From the NCBI GenBank assembly GCA_021531865.1, contig JAFBIW010000001.1:293820-357819 (forward strand): DNA of 64,000 bases, written 5' to 3'. This document shows positions 48,592 through 56,999 of this stretch, piece after piece. The notes under the pieces are model-generated. The model saw only the letters and a list, made by a program, of their open reading frames with translations, had not been told where the DNA came from and made no database searches. The translations under genes and the position numbers were made by a program. The stretch comes from Butyricicoccus pullicaecorum. GTDB lineage: Bacteria; Bacillota; Clostridia; Oscillospirales; Butyricicoccaceae. Every line of letters begins with the position of its first letter. The stretch's first letter is position 1.

Positions 48592-50595
48592 TCAGAACAG
48601 CAGCGCGATATGATAAACAACGAAGGCGGCCAGCCATGCCAGACAGGTCTGGAAGGCAGCCGAGCCGATCGCCCATTTCCAGCCGCCCAGTTCCCGTTTC
48701 ATGGTGGCGAACGCTGATGTACAGGGCATATAGAGCAGAATGAAGATCAGGAAGGCGTAGCCCGCCGCCGGGGTGAAGACGCCCGCGAGAATGCCGCCCA
48801 GCGCCGCGTCGCCCGCTGCGCCGTAGAGCACACTCATGGTCGAAACGACGGCCTCCTTGGCGACGATGCCGGTCAGCAGGGCGACCGCCGCCTGCCACTC
48901 ACCAAAGCCCAGCGGCTTGAAGACCGGCGCGATGAAGCGGCCGAACACGCCGAGGATCGAGGTCTCAGGCGTGGCCGCGGCTGCAAGCGCAGGCGTGAAG
49001 TTTTGCAGCAGCCAGATGACAATCGACATCAGGAAGATGATCGTACCGGCCTTGGTGATGAAGTCCTTGGCCTTCTCCCACATGCCGCGCACCGTGCCCT
49101 TGAAGGTGGGCAGGCGGTAGGGCGGCAGCTCGAGCACGAAGCCCGAGGACACGTCCCGGAAGACCGTCCGCTTGAACAGGAAGCCGACCAGAATCGACAT
49201 GGCGATGCCGAAGACATACAGACTGATGACGACGAAGCCCGCATTCGCGCCGAAGAGCGCGCCCGCGATCAGGCCGTAAACCGGCAGCTTCGCGCCACAG
49301 GACATGAAGGGCGTGAGCATGATGGTCATGCGGCGGTCCTTCTCATTCTCCATCGTGCGGGCAGCCATGACGGCGGGCGTCGTGCAGCCGAAGCCCATCA
49401 GCATGGGCACGAACGACTTGCCCGACAGGCCGATGCGGCGCAGCAGGGTGTCCATAATGAAGGCGATGCGCGCCAGATAGCCGGTGTCCTCCAGCATGGA
49501 CAGCCAGAAGAACAGCAGGACGATCTGCGGCAGGAAGGAGATGACGCCGCCCACGCCGCCGATGATGCCGTCGCACACCAGACCGACGACCCAGGCGGAC
49601 GCACCGGCCGAGAGCAGGGCGGTTTCGAGCGCGGGCGAGAGGACGCCCTGAATGAGGTACTCGAGCGCGTCGTTCATGGCCGAGCCGATCGGGCCGAAGG
49701 TCGACCAGAACATCAGGAACATGATCGCGGCGAAGATGGGCACAGCCAGCCACTTGTTGATGACGATTTTGTCGATCTTCTCCGTCGTGGTCAGAACGGG
49801 CTTCGCCGGACGGGTCACCGTATCGGCCACGATGGTCTCAATGTAGTCATATTTTGCGTCGGCGAACATCATTTCATGATCGTGGCCGATATCATGCGCT
49901 GAAAGCGCGTCCGCCAGCGCGTCCAGCTCGGTGCGCTGGGCGGGCGTCAGCGTGACGTGGGAGACGATCTGCGGATCGTCCTCGAGCAGCTTGGCCGCGT
50001 AGAACGGGCGGCTGCACGGGCGGATATCGGTGTCGGCCAGAATCTCCGCGCCCCGGCGGAAGGCCGCGCCTACGCCGTGCAGGTAGGCGGGCTGGAAGGC
50101 GGGCGCGGGCATCTGCTCGTCCACAACCGCGTCCAGCAGGGGCTCCATGCCCAGCCCCCGCCGCGCCGAGATCGGATAAACGGGCACGCCCAAACGGCGG
50201 CTCATCTTCTCGCAGTCGATGTGGATGTCGAGGTTCTCGACGTCGTCAATGAAGTTGAGCGCGACGATCATGGGCAGGCCGAGCGCGATGAGCTGCATGG
50301 TCAGATACAGGTTGCGCTCGAGGTTAGAGGCGTCCACGATGTTCAAGATGCCGTCCAGCTCGTCCGACAGGACGTATTCGCGGGCGATGATCTCCTCCTG
50401 CGTGTAGGGCGAGAGGGAGTAAATGCCGGGCAGGTCGGTCAGGGCGACCTGCTTGTCCTTGTGGTGGATGGTGCCGGTCTTGCGGTCGACCGTCACGCCC
50501 GGCCAGTTGCCGACGTGCTGATTCGAGCCGGTCAGCCGGTTGAACAGGGTGGTCTTGCCGCTGTTCGGGTTACCGATGATTGCCAGCGTACGCAT
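48592..50595 (-). CDS. feoB: Ferrous iron transport protein B
   Basis: GTP-driven Fe(II) permease. The 667-residue product has an N-terminal G domain (GNPNSGKTT, residues 8-16; DLPGIYSLSPYT; ALNFIDDV), a helical GDI region and two Gate domains with PMLMGFGCTTPAVMAAR and MTIMLTPFMSCGAKLPVY, whose Cys residues line the pore, ending ILLYMPCTSAFATMKRE. The reading frame extends upstream, but GGAGGGGGATCACA precedes the ATG at 50595. Its 5' end overlaps feoA by 26 bases. Confidence 0.96.
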   Translation of the reverse strand: MRTLAIIGNPNSGKTTLFNRLTGSNQHVGNWPGVTVDRKTGTIHHKDKQVALTDLPGIYSLSPYTQEEIIAREYVLSDELDGILNIVDASNLERNLYLTMQLIALGLPMIVALNFIDDVENLDIHIDCEKMSRRLGVPVYPISARRGLGMEPLLDAVVDEQMPAPAFQPAYLHGVGAAFRRGAEILADTDIRPCSRPFYAAKLLEDDPQIVSHVTLTPAQRTELDALADALSAHDIGHDHEMMFADAKYDYIETIVADTVTRPAKPVLTTTEKIDKIVINKWLAVPIFAAIMFLMFWSTFGPIGSAMNDALEYLIQGVLSPALETALLSAGASAWVVGLVCDGIIGGVGGVISFLPQIVLLFFWLSMLEDTGYLARIAFIMDTLLRRIGLSGKSFVPMLMGFGCTTPAVMAARTMENEKDRRMTIMLTPFMSCGAKLPVYGLIAGALFGANAGFVVISLYVFGIAMSILVGFLFKRTVFRDVSSGFVLELPPYRLPTFKGTVRGMWEKAKDFITKAGTIIFLMSIVIWLLQNFTPALAAAATPETSILGVFGRFIAPVFKPLGFGEWQAAVALLTGIVAKEAVVSTMSVLYGAAGDAALGGILAGVFTPAAGYAFLIFILLYMPCTSAFATMKRELGGWKWAIGSAAFQTCLAWLAAFVVYHIALLF

Positions 50596-50830
50596 TGTGA
50601 TCCCCCTCCAGTTCGATTTTCGCAGCTTCCTCCCGCCGCAGGGACAGACTGTAGCCGCGCAGACGCACGGCGATCGGGTCGCCGAAGGGCGCGATGCGCT
50701 CAACCGTCACCCGAACGCCCTTTGTGATTCCCATATCCAAAAAATGCCGCTTCACCGCGCCCTGCGCCGTGATGCCCGCGACAACGCCCGACTGACCGGG
50801 CCGCAGGGCGGCAAGTGTTTTCTCTGACAA
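50570..50830 (-). CDS. feoA: Ferrous iron transport protein A
   Basis: An 86-residue SH3-fold cytosolic accessory of FeoB: LAALRPGQSGVVAGITAQGAV, FLDMGITKGVRVTVERIAPFGDP, LRREEAAKIEL. It leads the feoA-feoB-dtxR-HAD operon. GAAGGAGATCACATCTTG context precedes the start. Its promoter carries two candidate DtxR-type operators. Confidence 0.93.
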   Translation of the reverse strand: MSEKTLAALRPGQSGVVAGITAQGAVKRHFLDMGITKGVRVTVERIAPFGDPIAVRLRGYSLSLRREEAAKIELEGDHNAYAGNHR

Positions 50831-50856
50831 GATGTGATCTCCTTCCGTGATACAGT

Positions 50857-50872
50857 GTTACCCTTGGTTAAC
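50857..50872. promoter_or_regulatory. Candidate DtxR-type operator 1 (feo leader)
   Basis: GTTACC-CTTG-GTTAAC: a 6-4-6 inverted repeat with one mismatch between arms, just downstream of the expected transcription start. Confidence 0.55.
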
Positions 50873-50886
50873 TTTTATCCTGTTCT

Positions 50887-50916
50887 ATTGTAAGCCAAAG
50901 CTAACAAATCTGTCAA
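50887..50916 (-). promoter_or_regulatory. feoAB promoter with candidate DtxR-type operator 2
   Basis: TTGACA (50911-50916) and TACAAT (50887-50892) on the minus strand with 18-base spacing. GTAAGC-CAAA-GCTAAC (50890-50905), another 6-4-6 inverted repeat, covers the -10 and spacer. Confidence 0.6.
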
Positions 50917-50931
50917 TGAAAAAGAGCATAA

Positions 50932-50959
50932 AAAAAGCCGTCCGGGCGGACGGCTTTTT
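50932..50959 (-). terminator. Terminator of the VanZ unit
   Basis: AAAAGCCGTCC pairs with GGACGGCTTTT; minus strand continues into T's. Confidence 0.8.
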
Positions 50960-50965
50960 GGTAGC

Positions 50966-51583
50966 TCAGGACGCGGACGGCTCGACTGGCCGGCCATTCA
51001 TCTGATGCCACCAGACGCGCTGCGACAGCAATTGATCGAGCAAGCGGTAAATCGCGTATCCGATCAGCGCGCCCGCGAAATTGGCGAGCACATCGTCGAT
51101 ATCGGCCGAACGGCCGGTAAAATACTGGGTGGTCTCGATGGCAAGCGTCAGCGCAAGACCGGTCAGGCCGGTGCGCCAAAGCCGCCGCAGGCGCGGAAAT
51201 ACGACCGGCAGCAGCACGCCGAAGGGCACGAACATCAGGATGTTCAGACCCAATTGGCAGAAGACGAGACCCGTCGAAATCTCGGCCCAGCCCGCCGTCC
51301 ATCCCAGCTTCCACAGGGGCGAAAGCCAGTCGAACGGGCGCAGATTGAGCAGAAACCACCATTCCCAGTCGGACGGACGGGCGTTCTGTCCCAGAAGGAG
51401 CGAAAGACCGAGCGTCGCGAACCAGACCAGAATGACATAGGCCGCGAACACGCAGAACGTAAGATCACGCACGCGCGGACGACCCTTTTTCCGTCCGTTC
51501 CGCCGAAGCAGGACATAGAGCAGCGCCGTACCTGCCAGTATGACCGGAGCACTCAGCAGGGCGATCCCGAAAACCATATCCAT
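50966..51583 (-). CDS. VanZ-family membrane protein 1
   Basis: A 205-residue membrane protein with about five helices and the VanZ signature: LNILMFVPFGVLLPVV, then TLAIETTQYFTGRSADIDDVLANFAGA with its E-Q-R-D pattern. VanZ confers low-level teicoplanin resistance in one cluster but is otherwise of unclear envelope function. A basic patch RRNGRKKGRPRVR follows the first helix. It ends the unit and is preceded by a 36-codon gene 10 bases away. Confidence 0.87.
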   Translation of the reverse strand: MDMVFGIALLSAPVILAGTALLYVLLRRNGRKKGRPRVRDLTFCVFAAYVILVWFATLGLSLLLGQNARPSDWEWWFLLNLRPFDWLSPLWKLGWTAGWAEISTGLVFCQLGLNILMFVPFGVLLPVVFPRLRRLWRTGLTGLALTLAIETTQYFTGRSADIDDVLANFAGALIGYAIYRLLDQLLSQRVWWHQMNGRPVEPSAS

Positions 51584-51593
51584 TTTATTTTCC

Positions 51594-51704
51594 TCACTTC
51601 TTCAGGAACAGGCACAGCTCAAGCAGGAGAATGACCACGCCGGCGGCCAGAATACTCTGCACAGCGGGCGTAAAGAAAATTGCAAGCTTTAATGTACTCA
51701 GCAT
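51594..51704 (-). CDS. 36-residue single-helix membrane peptide
   Basis: A short frame between the two VanZ genes: MLSTLKLAIFFTPAVQ, then SILAAGVVILLLELCLFLKK. It has one clear transmembrane helix and a Lys-Lys end. GAGGTG lies 7 bases before its ATG and its stop lies 10 bases before the next ATG, so it is well placed to be translated. Single-helix peptides of this size can be toxins, transporter partners or leader peptides; none can be chosen here. Confidence 0.5.
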   Translation of the reverse strand: MLSTLKLAIFFTPAVQSILAAGVVILLLELCLFLKK

Positions 51705-51725
51705 GGTTTTTCACCTCAAAACACT

Positions 51726-52283
51726 TCAACACCCGACCCAGCGGGCGCCGATCAGCCAGCATTCCCACAGGGTATACGCCGCCCAGACGGACAGCATGAC
51801 GAGTACCGGCGTCCATTCCGGCCGTTTCGCCCGCTCGCGCAGGGCAGGCAGGACGTAGGCGGCCAGCCGGTAACACAGCCAGCCGCAGGCCGCGCCCAGC
51901 GTGTTCAGGATCAGGTCGTCCGTCGTGCTGGCACGCCAGGTAAAGAGCTGGCAGGTCTCGATGAACAGCGACATGGCCAGTCCCAGCCCGACCGTGCGGA
52001 TGCACTTCCGCCAGCCCGGCCAGAACGCGGGCACGAGGAAGCCCATCGGGGCGAACAGCAGGACGTTGCCGCCGATCTGCCGCAGGATATTGGCCCGGTC
52101 ACCCGTGCCGAGCACATCGGCAAGGTCGCGGAAGGGGACGAGCGAAATGTTTGCCGACTGCGTCAAGTCCCGGATGATGAGGAAATTCGCGGGCGACGCG
52201 CCCGTGATCTCGACCGTCAGAAACCAATATACTGCAAGCAGCAGCCCACCCGCGCAGACCGCCAGCTTCCGTTTCGTTTTCAC
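51726..52283 (-). CDS. VanZ-family membrane protein 2
   Basis: A 185-residue paralog of VanZ protein 1, with the same core: QIGGNVLLFAPMGFLVPAFW and MSLFIETCQLFTWRASTTDDLILNTLGAA. Signal-like first helix LAVCAGGLLLAVYWFLTVE. The two copies are similar only in the VanZ core, suggesting an old duplication. It starts 34 bases after the ABC permease stop and may belong to the GntR-ABC unit, which would tie VanZ proteins to envelope-stress export. Confidence 0.87.
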   Translation of the reverse strand: MKTKRKLAVCAGGLLLAVYWFLTVEITGASPANFLIIRDLTQSANISLVPFRDLADVLGTGDRANILRQIGGNVLLFAPMGFLVPAFWPGWRKCIRTVGLGLAMSLFIETCQLFTWRASTTDDLILNTLGAACGWLCYRLAAYVLPALRERAKRPEWTPVLVMLSVWAAYTLWECWLIGARWVGC

Positions 52284-52317
52284 GTCTGCTCTCCCCCTTC
52301 CGTTTGCTTCGTTCTTT

Positions 52318-54549
52318 TTACTTCAGATACGTGCGCAGCACGGCGATCGGCGCCTTGCCCGCCGGATACGACAGGCTGATGTCGCTGCCGCCGACGGTCG
52401 CCGTGACCTCGACGTACATGCCGTCAAAGTCCTCCTCGAACGCCGTGTCGATGCCGCTCAGGCTGGCCACCGCATTGGGCACCGCGTTTTCAAGCAGCAC
52501 AGCGATCGTCTGCGCGTCGTCCGTGCCCAGCACGGTTTCGTGCGCCTGCCGGAATGCGTTGATTGGCTCGCTGCCCTCGGTATAGTACTTGTCATCGACA
52601 TAATATACGTTCTGTGCTTCTTCCGCCGCCTCATAATCGGCGCGCGAGAAAACGACGACCGACAGGCTCTGCACCTGCTCCGGCTTCAGCGCGGTCGGTT
52701 CGATGCTGGTCAGCGCGCGGATGCAGTCCAGCACGGCGGTATCCGACGGGAAGACCGCGATATCGTCCACGTAGCTGACGGACGAATAATTGCTCTTTTC
52801 ACCGGTCTGCATCCATTCGGTATGCAGGTCGACGCGCAGCACCGGGATCTCGTTCGCGTGCTGCTCTGCATTTCCGACCTGAGCCGCACGCAGAGTGGCC
52901 ACCAGCTCGCGCACTGCGTTCAGGTCGCGGACGGTCGCGTCCGCCGCGCCGCCGTAGGGCGTCGCGTTGGTGCGGATCTGGGCGGTCGCGCTGCCCTCGT
53001 CCTCGGTCTCGGGCAGAGCGATCTGCTGGAGCCGGGCGCACGCTTCCATGAACGTCGGGCTGGTTATCAGGTCACGGATGGGGCCGCGCGCGGCCTCCAT
53101 CTCGACCCAGTCATATTCCCGGGCGAAGCTGCGGCCGTTCCGGAGCGTAAAGCGCACGTAAACCGTCGAGCAGCGTTCAGCGATCTTCTCCTGCTGTTCT
53201 CCCGCGACGCCCAGCTCGGCCAGCTTGTAGACCGCATCGAGGTCGGCAGGGTCGGTCAGCTTTGTCTGCTCGTCCCAGTTGAACACGCTGCCGCTGTCAT
53301 ACAGGCCGTAGCCGCCGACGCCCGCCGAAACGATCTGATCCCGCGCAGGCAGGTAGGTATCATAGCCGGTCAGATCCTGCCGGAAGGCGAACACACCGGC
53401 AACCACCAGGACGAGCAGCACGATGAGCCGCTTCCAGTTGTGGAACAGGGCACGGAAATCAAAGTCATAGATGATCTCAACCAGCATATGGAAGAGGATC
53501 GTGCCCGCGACCAGACCGAACCAGAACCAGAACTTGCCCATGATGAGCTCGAACAGGAAGGCGAAGGACAGGCCGACCGACTCGGACATGAACCATTTGA
53601 GTGGCTCCTTGACCGGCTCGAAGGCGATCGCGGTGCCCGCCCGCTCGCTGCGGCGGCGGACAAAGAGCAGGAAGGCCAGCACGAACAGGACGACCGTGGC
53701 GACGCCTGCGCCCGCGACCAGTCCTGCGCCGCCCGAGAATTTGTTATCGGCTACGAAATCGCTCAGGAAGGGCACGTAAACCTCCTTGGTACCGGCCACG
53801 AAATAGCAGATGATCGGGCTGCCCCGGGTGATGAGTGCATACAGCGGACCTTCGGTCAGACCGGCGAAGGTCGAGTAGGTGATCATCATCAGGCCGCAGC
53901 CCAGCGCACCGATCAGGGGCAGGCCGAACTCCGCCCAGACGCCCAGCAGCACGGTAATGACCGTGTTGCCTGTCATCACGGTGCAGAGCACCGCGACCGT
54001 GTAGTTGAGCAGGAAGAAGGTCAGATGGCCCACGATGCCGGTCAGCACGTCCCGCGCCGCGACTGCGCCGCCGAAGCCCATGGCGCAGGAGGCGGCCAGC
54101 GTCAGCAGCAGGACGATCAGGTAGACCGGAATGACGGCGGCAACGCCGGTCACATACTGCACGAGGAAGAGCCGTCCCCGGCTGATGGGCAGAGCATGGT
54201 AAAAATCGACCTGCCGCTTGTCGTGCAGGTAGCGGAACATCGCCACGCCGCACAGGATGGCCAGCACGATGAGCACCAGCTTGAGCAGCGGATTGTCGAA
54301 CGAAACGACGAAGGAAACGCTCTCGCTCATGGACTGGAGCAGGCTCTCGGCCGCCGTCAGCCCCGGGCGTGCCAGCCAGCTCGTCGGATCACGCTGCAAT
54401 TCAGCCAGATTTTCATAATACTGCTGAATGGTGAACACGACCGGCAGGGTCAGTGCGGTCAGGCAGCCGAGCGCGGCCAGCGTGACCGCCCACAGGCTGC
54501 GCGTCAGGTTCTGCCGCACCAGCTTAGAGAACAAGTTTTTTGATGTCAT
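52318..54549 (-). CDS. ABC transporter permease-like membrane protein
   Basis: A 743-residue membrane protein. Helices 1-6 (about residues 15-300) resemble ABC-2 type permeases: RQNLTRSLWAVTLAALGCLT, LLKLVLIVLAILCGVAMFRYLHDKRQVDFYHALPIS. The helical part continues to about residue 400 and is followed by an extracytosolic C-terminal half (ALRF-free, rich in Asp/Thr/Tyr; from YDTYLPARDQIV). It matches the large permease class found next to YtrA/YtrB-type genes. The 5' end overlaps the ATPase gene by 26 bases. Likely exports or releases an envelope-active compound; substrate unknown. Confidence 0.82.
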   Translation of the reverse strand: MTSKNLFSKLVRQNLTRSLWAVTLAALGCLTALTLPVVFTIQQYYENLAELQRDPTSWLARPGLTAAESLLQSMSESVSFVVSFDNPLLKLVLIVLAILCGVAMFRYLHDKRQVDFYHALPISRGRLFLVQYVTGVAAVIPVYLIVLLLTLAASCAMGFGGAVAARDVLTGIVGHLTFFLLNYTVAVLCTVMTGNTVITVLLGVWAEFGLPLIGALGCGLMMITYSTFAGLTEGPLYALITRGSPIICYFVAGTKEVYVPFLSDFVADNKFSGGAGLVAGAGVATVVLFVLAFLLFVRRRSERAGTAIAFEPVKEPLKWFMSESVGLSFAFLFELIMGKFWFWFGLVAGTILFHMLVEIIYDFDFRALFHNWKRLIVLLVLVVAGVFAFRQDLTGYDTYLPARDQIVSAGVGGYGLYDSGSVFNWDEQTKLTDPADLDAVYKLAELGVAGEQQEKIAERCSTVYVRFTLRNGRSFAREYDWVEMEAARGPIRDLITSPTFMEACARLQQIALPETEDEGSATAQIRTNATPYGGAADATVRDLNAVRELVATLRAAQVGNAEQHANEIPVLRVDLHTEWMQTGEKSNYSSVSYVDDIAVFPSDTAVLDCIRALTSIEPTALKPEQVQSLSVVVFSRADYEAAEEAQNVYYVDDKYYTEGSEPINAFRQAHETVLGTDDAQTIAVLLENAVPNAVASLSGIDTAFEEDFDGMYVEVTATVGGSDISLSYPAGKAPIAVLRTYLK

Positions 54550-55423
54550 AACCGGCTACCTCCGTTTCGCTGATAAAGATTTCTTCCAGAGTGAGCGGAA
54601 GCATCTCGAAAAACATGGGCTGAAGCTGTCGCGCACGGGTCTCCAGCAGCTCAGCCGAGCCGCGCGCCGTGATCGTGTAAAGCGAGCCGCGCCGCTCGGT
54701 CTTAAGCACCTCGATCCCGGCGAGGTCGTCGTCGGTCAGCGGGCTGCGCGGGATGATCTGCATCTTGTGCAGCCCCAGCTTCATGTCATCCAGATCACGT
54801 GAGAACAGGATGCCGCCCCGATGGAGCAGGCCGACGTGGTCGCAGATGTCCTCCAGCTCGCGCAGGTTGTGCGAGGCGATGACCGGGGTCAGGCCGCGCT
54901 CGGCGACGTCGGCGGCGAACAGGCCCTTGACCGTCTGCCGGACGACCGGGTCGAGGCCGTCGAAGGTCTCATCGCAGAACAGGTAATCGGTGCCCGCGCA
55001 CACGCCGCAGATGACCGAAACCTGCTTCTTCATGCCCTTGGAGAAGGTGCGGATCTTGCGTCCGCCGTCCAGACCGAAGCCCTGCATGAGCGTCTTGTAC
55101 CGTCCCTCGTCAAAGTTTTCGTACAGGCATTTATAGTAGTTCTTCATCTCGTCCGGCGTGCAGTTCGAGAAGAAGAACTGCTCATCCGAGATGTAAAAGC
55201 ACCGCTTTTTGAGCGCGGTGTTCTCGTAGACCGGCTCGCCGTCGATCTCGACCGTGCCCTCATCCGGGGCCAGAATGCCCGCGAGCAGGCGCAGATAGGT
55301 CGATTTGCCCGCGCCGTTCGAGCCGATCAGACCGAAGACCGAGCCGTTCTGGATCTCGGTGTCCACATGATCGACCGCCAGAATATCGCCAAACCGCTTG
55401 GCGGCGTTGACTGTCCGGATCAC
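54524..55423 (-). CDS. ABC transporter ATP-binding protein (GTG start)
   Basis: A 299-residue ATPase that powers the adjacent permease. It has Walker A GLIGSNGAGKSTYLRLL, Q-loop replaced region YISDEQFFFSN, signature FSKGMKKQVSV, Walker B DYLFCDETFDGLDP and the H-loop VIASHNLRELED. The C-terminal 80 residues are a regulatory extension. The frame runs far upstream into the gntR region, but GTG at 55423 follows GAGAGGGGGAGACGAA and overlaps the gntR stop (GTGA), so the three genes are coupled. Confidence 0.92.
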   Translation of the reverse strand: MIRTVNAAKRFGDILAVDHVDTEIQNGSVFGLIGSNGAGKSTYLRLLAGILAPDEGTVEIDGEPVYENTALKKRCFYISDEQFFFSNCTPDEMKNYYKCLYENFDEGRYKTLMQGFGLDGGRKIRTFSKGMKKQVSVICGVCAGTDYLFCDETFDGLDPVVRQTVKGLFAADVAERGLTPVIASHNLRELEDICDHVGLLHRGGILFSRDLDDMKLGLHKMQIIPRSPLTDDDLAGIEVLKTERRGSLYTITARGSAELLETRARQLQPMFFEMLPLTLEEIFISETEVAGYDIKKLVL

Positions 55424-55788
55424 TTCGTCTCCCCCTCTCCTGCAAGCCATGCGGCGATCTGCGTGTCGTCCGCGCCCAGCTCCCGGGCCGTGCGGATCAG
55501 CTCGCCGATCTGCCGTCCAATCTCGTCCAGCCGCCGCAGCCGCAGCGTACTGCCGTCGGGCGACACAAAATTTCCCTTTCCCTTCACGGAATAAATCACT
55601 CCTCTGCTTTCCAGTTCGCTGTACGCGCGCTGGATCGTATTCGGATTGATCGAGAGCTCCGCGGCCATCTGCCGCACGGAGGGCAGCTGGCTGTCGGGTG
55701 CAAGCACGCCGTGCACCACCATCTGCTCGATCCCGTCGATCACCTGCTCGTAAATCGGGCGGCCGTCCCGATAGTCGATCAAAAGCAT
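55420..55788 (-). CDS. GntR-family regulator (YtrA type)
   Basis: A 122-residue repressor of the YtrA subfamily: winged helix PIYEQVIDGIEQMVVHGVLA, SVRQMAAELSINPNTIQRAY, RGVIYSVKGKGNFV, then a short helical tail (LDEIGRQIGELIRTARELG) instead of a large ligand domain. YtrA-type proteins respond to cell-wall antibiotics and control linked ABC genes. AAGGAGGCGCGCG fixes the ATG at 55788; an upstream in-frame ATG lies inside the -35. Three 9-base repeats at the promoter are the candidate operator. Confidence 0.92.
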   Translation of the reverse strand: MLLIDYRDGRPIYEQVIDGIEQMVVHGVLAPDSQLPSVRQMAAELSINPNTIQRAYSELESRGVIYSVKGKGNFVSPDGSTLRLRRLDEIGRQIGELIRTARELGADDTQIAAWLAGEGETK

Positions 55789-55811
55789 CGCGCGCCTCCT
55801 TTCTTGCGTTT

Positions 55812-55838
55812 GCTGTGTTAGCTGTATTAGCTGTCTTA
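55812..55838. promoter_or_regulatory. Three tandem 9-base repeats at the gntR transcription start
   Basis: GCTGTGTTA, GCTGTATTA and GCTGTCTTA follow each other without gaps, then GTACAGTTAG. They lie 11-37 bases downstream of the -10. Candidate binding array for the GntR protein. Confidence 0.5.
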
Positions 55839-55848
55839 GTACAGTTAG

Positions 55849-55878
55849 AGTATACCGCACCCGCCGCGGAAAAGTCAA
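55849..55878 (-). promoter_or_regulatory. gntR-ABC operon promoter
   Basis: TTGACT (55873-55878) and TATACT (55849-55854) on the minus strand with 18-base spacing. Confidence 0.7.
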
Positions 55879-55936
55879 TAGGCAAACGGCAAAAAATATG
55901 GTATCCTATCCATAGAACAAAAAAGGGAGTGCGGAC

Positions 55937-56605
55937 ATGGTACATCTGGGAAACGAATGGGACGAAATTCTCCGGGAGGAGTTCGAGTCCGACTACTATC
56001 GGCGCATTCGCGCGATTTTAAAGAAGGAATACGCCGAATATGAGATTTATCCGCCCAAGGAGGACATTTTCAACGCCCTGCGCTACACCTCGTATTCGGA
56101 CGTCAAGGCCGTCCTGCTCGGGCAGGACCCCTACCACGGGCCGGGACAGGCGCACGGACTGTGCTTCTCGGTGCGGCCGGGCGTCGAGCCGCCTCCCAGC
56201 CTGAAAAACATCTTCCGGGAGCTGGAGACCGACATGGGACTGGAACCGCCCACGAGCGGCTGTCTGACCCCGTGGGCGCAGGAGGGCGTTCTGCTGCTCA
56301 ACACCACCCTGACCGTCCGGCGCGGGCAGGCCAACAGCCACAAGAATCTGGGCTGGACGCAGTTCACCGACGCAGTCATCCGCAAGCTCAACGACCGGAC
56401 GCAGCCGATCGTCTTCCTGCTCTGGGGCGGCAACGCGCGCAGCAAGCGGGAGCTGATCACGAACCCGCAGCACCTCGTGCTCGAGACCGTGCACCCCTCT
56501 CCCCTGTCGGCCTACAACGGCTTCTTCGGCTGCCGCCACTTCTCCCAGTGCAACGAATTTCTGATGAAAAACGGCGTCGCGCCCATCGACTGGACGCTGC
56601 GCTGA
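55937..56605 (+). CDS. ung: Uracil-DNA glycosylase
   Basis: Removes uracil from DNA. The 222-residue family 1 enzyme has the water-activating loop LLGQDPYHGPGQAHGL (D64, H67), PPSLKNIFREL, the LLLNTTLTV strand and the HPSPLSAYNGF Leu-intercalation loop with its catalytic His. Start at 55937 after AAAAGGGAGTGCGGAC. Divergent from the gntR operon, convergent with the tautomerase gene. It is the third base-excision enzyme of the window. Confidence 0.97.
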   Translation: MVHLGNEWDEILREEFESDYYRRIRAILKKEYAEYEIYPPKEDIFNALRYTSYSDVKAVLLGQDPYHGPGQAHGLCFSVRPGVEPPPSLKNIFRELETDMGLEPPTSGCLTPWAQEGVLLLNTTLTVRRGQANSHKNLGWTQFTDAVIRKLNDRTQPIVFLLWGGNARSKRELITNPQHLVLETVHPSPLSAYNGFFGCRHFSQCNEFLMKNGVAPIDWTLR

Positions 56606-56610
56606 GACAA

Positions 56611-56645
56611 AAAAAGACCGGATCGTATGCGATCCGGTCTTTTTC
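56611..56645. terminator. Bidirectional terminator between ung and tautomerase genes
   Basis: AAAGACCGGATCG pairs with CGATCCGGTCTTT around TATG. Confidence 0.9.
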
Positions 56646-56657
56646 TCTGCGTTTTCC

Positions 56658-56999
56658 TTATTTCATCGAGCCCTTCGTGCCCCACGTGTCGTATTCGCCG
56701 TAGGACAGGTAGATGTCGTTCTCGGACAGGCCGAGCGCGTCCTCGACGACATCGAATGCGGCCTCGGTGAAGGCCTTCTTGTCCTCGAACGCGGCGGTCT
56801 TGTAGCAGCGCACGTCAATAAACGCCAAATCGCGCGCCTCGCCGCCGAAATACATCGTGTGGTTTTCGGAGATATCGACCATCAGGACGCTCTCCTTCTT
56901 GTTCGGGATCAGGCCGATCTTCTCGCCCAGCCCGCGCTTGATCGCGTTCTTCTGCGCGTCGGTCAACGCGCCGGTCACTTTGACTTCAATGTACGGCAT
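56658..56999 (-). CDS. MIF-like tautomerase
   Basis: A 113-residue tautomerase-superfamily protein. After Met removal the N-terminus is Pro (MPYIEVKVTG), the catalytic base of the family. Length is that of the MIF group (about 115), not of 4-oxalocrotonate tautomerase (about 62). Other marks are LMVDISENHTMYFGG and EDALGLSENDIYLSY. Likely phenylpyruvate/keto-enol tautomerase; bacterial MIF homologues can also act outside the cell, but no signal peptide is seen. CGAGGTGACC precedes the ATG at 56999. Confidence 0.85.
   Translation of the reverse strand: MPYIEVKVTGALTDAQKNAIKRGLGEKIGLIPNKKESVLMVDISENHTMYFGGEARDLAFIDVRCYKTAAFEDKKAFTEAAFDVVEDALGLSENDIYLSYGEYDTWGTKGSMK

Noticed and set aside
51901..54543. 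880-codon open frame opposite the ABC permease
   Set aside because: Antisense shadow of the permease and VanZ genes; Gln/His/Arg/Asp-rich, with no recognisable domain.
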